The translations under genes and the position numbers were made by a program. A DNA stretch of 64,000 nucleotides from Delphinapterus leucas (Eukaryota > Chordata > Mammalia > Artiodactyla > Monodontidae). The notes under the pieces are model-generated. The model was not told the DNA's origin. It was given only the letters and a program-made list of their open reading frames with translations, and ran no database searches. Below are positions 60,560-64,000 of this stretch, one piece after another. How positions within the stretch are numbered: the stretch's first letter is position 1; each line of letters opens with the position of its first letter. The DNA lies in assembly GCF_002288925.2 (NCBI RefSeq), contig NW_022098072.1, forward strand, positions 19,645,658 to 19,709,657, in the 5' to 3' direction.

Positions 60560-61060
60560 AGCTTGGTTTTAAAGTCTTGCCATCATGAAGCAAGTTGCTC
60601 CTGCTTCGAGGTACCGGAAGGCTCCATCTGGTCAGGCACTAGTTCCAGAGAGTGTTCCCTGTGCTCGGGCAGGCTCACCACTGGATCCCATCCACATTTG
60701 GCAGCCAGTGGGCCCAGTGGAATACTCGTGATCGGGAACACGGTGATACCACACTCGCTTGGATTTCCACTCTCCTTTTGCACAGCTGCAGACAGAACTG
60801 TGGGGGTAGCTTATTTCTGGGCCTGGGGGATTGCTTTTCTGTTCCTGCACCCTTTTTCTTCCGAGAAGGGGGACTTCTTGCGCCTTGGTGATTACCACAA
60901 GCACTGACCCTGCTTCTGCTGCACATGTTTGCATCCAATTTCATCCGATTTCCAAGGCTAAGCTACCCTTCCCCGCTCAGAGACAGAATCTGGCCCTTGG
61001 TGTAGGGTTTGTGACATCACAGTCGTTACTATGGTAATAGACTTGTTATAAACACAGAAT
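60560..61060. promoter_or_regulatory. GC-rich intronic element with X-box/CRE-like motifs
   Basis: About 500 bases richer in GC than the surrounding intron. Near its right end is TGACATCA (61012-61019), close to a CRE, followed by GTTACTATGGTAAT (61025-61038), which approximates the palindromic RFX X-box. Several frames of 60-114 codons on both strands show no known protein. It could be an enhancer or an unrecognised old repeat. Confidence 0.3.
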
Positions 61061-62954
61061 AATAGCCCTGCTTTTACTTTTTTCTTTTCCCTCCAAGCAA
61101 ATGAAGGGAATCACCATGATCTTTAAATAAGAATCACGGACTTTTCTGCAGTGGACAGAATAAGGTTTTGCCATATAGAGTCACCATTTTTAAAAAAAAC
61201 TATAAGAATATAATGATAATAATATTAGAAAATAATAGAAAGTATCAACCCATTCTCTTTTTACACAAACATTCCTTTATCCTTTCAGTTAGAATGAATA
61301 TGAAAACCTCCTTCTTTGCTAATTTAAAAAACCACAGCGTGAGCATAGTCTGAAGTGGCAGAATATATATCAGCAAGAGTTTTGAAAGATAACTCAGGTT
61401 AATTACATTGTAACCTTGCTGTAATTCTTCTCATATTAGAGATTTTAATATGGGTTCAATCCTTTGGGACTTCATTCAGAGAGGGTTGTACCAGTAAAGG
61501 ACTTCCAGCATGGACTGGAAGAGCTGTACAACAGTGAATCTCCATCAGAATACTTATGCCTGCTCTGCTCCCACGCAAGTTTGACTATTGAAGCAAAGCC
61601 ATTCAAAATGAATTTTAAATACATGTTTTTTTTTTACAAAGACCTCATATTGGTCTTTATTGCTTTACAAGTGTAGTAGCACCCAGTTCCACTGAGCAGA
61701 CATCAACCCTCTGCAGTGGTTGGGCAAGCTTGGGTTGCCTACTTCTGGTTAAAGTAACCAGCTGGGACTTGAACCAGGATTTTTTATCTCCTGCTCTTAG
61801 ACTTGCTCCATGAACAACATTTTGCTCCCAAGACTTTAAAAAATCAGTAAAACAATTAGTGCAGGTTTTTTTTGTTCATAAGGTAAAGATGAAATGCAAA
61901 GACTTTGCTAGTGAAAGTTTCACTGAGCCCAGTTGCAGAAAACACTGTGTATCTAGGAAACAATATTTTAGATCTGAGTCTTTTGTCAGGTTTTTCCAGA
62001 GGCTTGTAACTTGCCTATTATAAGTCCAGAATCCCTTTAAATCTCTGAATACTTTAAAATAAAATGAAATGTGAAAAAAGGAGGGAATATACTTCTCTGG
62101 ATGCATTTATATGGCAATTTTGAATAAAATGTCTCTTACCTCAAATGGTAAGTGACCTTATTCTTATTCCCCAGTATGTTCGCGTGTGTGAAGTGAAAGG
62201 CAGGGTCCATCCACACAGCACACACAGGTTTATGTGGAGGGACATGAGATTAAGCTTCTAAGACCAGCTTGATTTCCTTTGTGCAGGAGCGTCTTGCCTT
62301 TCTTGGAAAACAATGACCATTTCCTGTCTTCCAGGATGGTTTGCTTTCAGTGAGCTTTCCAAATTTGTGTTCGGTCATAGTCATGGAAATGTGATATATT
62401 TTTTCAGGCAAATCTTGAAATTCTTAAGGGGTTATAAGAACTGGGCTCTAAGGAACCATTAGCTTAATTGAGAATATGGAAACATTCACGTGATCTGCTA
62501 AGCTCTATGTGTATAGCCGAGTAGCCCACAGTTAATAAGCATGTTACTTTTTGGCTCTTGTAATTCTTACATGGAGTTGTACTTGCAGGGAAGTGGGAAT
62601 CAGAATGTGGTTTGCATTATGATCATTATTTATTTTATCTGTTATTCAATATTTTTGGGGCTTGCATATGAATGCTGTATTCCAAATAGCCATTGAGAAA
62701 ACAGGATTTAATAAAAATTGCTTTGCCATTTATTTATTTGTCCAACTTTTAAAATATGATTATTAAATAAAATTACCTAGAGTTAATGGGATTTGGATGA
62801 CTTACTATTTATGTAGTAGATACATTTCTCAATAAAAAGAAGAGGTTCACTGAACCCTCAGATTTGGAGATCTTTCCAAACCGCTTAGGATGAGGACAGG
62901 AGGAATTATGGTGAATGACAGGAAGAGGAGTAGTTAATAACAGTATTGATATAC
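61061..62954. other. SOBP intron 3, nothing recognised
   Basis: AT-rich, no gene or named repeat seen. Confidence 0.5.
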
Positions 62955-63190
62955 TCTCATCAAGCTAATATTTTTTGAGCACTTATTATGGGCCAGGCAT
63001 TGTGTAATAGATTATCTCATCTAATTTTCAGAAAGACTCTGTGTGGATGCTATTATTAACCTTGTTTTACAATTGAGGAAACTGAGACCCAGAAAAGTTA
63101 AGCAACTTGCCTGAGGTCACACAGGTAATAAGTGGCCGAGCTGGTAGCTGAACTTAGGCACAATGTCTCCTTAACCCATATTCATACCAC
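62955..63190 (-). repeat. MIR SINE
   Basis: Contains tgaggaaactgagacccaga and acttgcctgaggtcacacag. Confidence 0.85.
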
Positions 63191-63734
63191 TTGATTATCC
63201 AAAACACTGTGTCAGTCTTTTAGTCAATAAGGTATTTACTGAATGTTCTTTACATTATATGAGATAATACAAATATATACAATATAAATACAAATTATAT
63301 ATGTGTATATGATACAAATATATATATCGTCCCTGATCACCAAGAACTTACAGTGTACTTGATATATAATCAAAACATTATTCTATTTTGACTTTGGAAA
63401 GTATGAAATAATTTAACAGCATTTGGAAGGTGCATGGTGGGAGTAGAAGGGCAGTTAAACTGGAGTAGCAGAAAGTCTATACGCAGATACTCAGGAACTG
63501 TTATGTTTGTACAGTTGGGGAGAAATGGCATCTGAAACATAATGTAAGCTAGAGATAGTCATTTGAAATTCAAAGTGATAAAAAAGACACAAAATGAAGC
63601 CTTAAAATGTTAGCTACTATGACATGGGTCCTGTTTTATCTTTCTTTATACAATCAAGGGGTCTTGAAAAGATGTAAGTCAAATTTCAGTATGTTCAGTC
63701 ATTCTTAATGCCAAATGGAATGTGTAGTTTGAAT

Positions 63735-63905
63735 GGTAGCATGATGTGGTGGAAAGACCACCAGAGTAAGAGCCAGGAGACCTGGATTGTTAATGCCAGC
63801 TCAGCCATTTATTGGCTGTCTAATCTTGGATAAGCCACTTAGCCTTTCTGAGCCTCAGTTTTCTTGTCTGAAAAATGATGTATTTAACTAAGGTAATCTG
63901 TAATT
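63735..63905 (+). repeat. MIR SINE
   Basis: Contains atgatgtggtggaaagacca and ccacttagcctttctgagcc. Confidence 0.8.
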
Positions 63906-64000
63906 TCCCTACATTTATAAAATCTTGGTTTTGTGACTTGTATAGTGAAATGCCTAGATGATTTAATATTTGAAAGGGTCTATTTTAATATGTCATAATA

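Noticed and set aside
60560..60945. Overlapping frames of up to 114 codons on both strands
   Set aside because: No recognisable protein family; both strands open in a GC-rich patch. Kept only as a possible regulatory element.
56933..64000. Searched for the next SOBP exon with zinc-finger cysteines
   Set aside because: No frame with the expected Cys pattern was seen; the exon is presumably beyond the window.

Overview
The window is vertebrate nuclear DNA, almost certainly from a cetacean (whale or dolphin). The organism call rests on about eleven tRNA-derived SINEs of the CHR/Bov-tA type that share the head 'cttccctggtggcgcagtggtt' or its complement, several of them nearly identical to each other. 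It also rests on the artiodactyl-type L1 3' ends and on old MIR, L2, MER2, MER20 and MER1-like repeats common to mammals. Coding density is very low, about 0.7 kb of recognised coding sequence in 64 kb.

Two genes are recognised, both partial. The first coding exon of PDSS2 (mitochondrial decaprenyl diphosphate synthase subunit 2, ubiquinone biosynthesis) lies on the minus strand at 9519-9799, and its remaining exons must lie left of the window. The first three coding exons of SOBP (sine oculis-binding protein homolog) lie on the plus strand at 40674-40769, 54254-54392 and 56747-56932. They give the N-terminal 140 codons, with the zinc-finger exons beyond the right edge. The genes point away from each other, about 31 kb apart, each starting in a CpG island (about 9.47-10.64 kb and 38.0-41.7 kb). 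This is the PDSS2-SOBP order I recall from human 6q21.

Layout: 1-9.5 kb is PDSS2 intron 1 (L2, MIR, L1, a MER2 transposon with two SINEs inside it). 9.5-10.6 kb is the PDSS2 exon and promoter. 10.6-38 kb is the intergenic spacer, full of old repeats including a nested stack at 24.7-26.6 kb, an L1 with a 5' inversion, an LTR-like segment and several SINEs. 38-41.7 kb is the SOBP CpG island, with a 92-bp tandem duplication, a GT/GA microsatellite, a GGC-rich tract and a candidate upstream ORF encoding polyalanine. 41.7-54.2 kb is SOBP intron 1, 54.4-56.7 kb is intron 2, and 56.9-64 kb is the start of intron 3.

I saw no operon, CRISPR array, phage or other unusual coding system. The interesting material is the promoter architecture of SOBP, repeat stratigraphy with visible target-site duplications, and one possible X-box/CRE-like element in SOBP intron 3. 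Repeat family names are from memory of consensus sequences and were not checked by a search; boundaries of old repeats are approximate.
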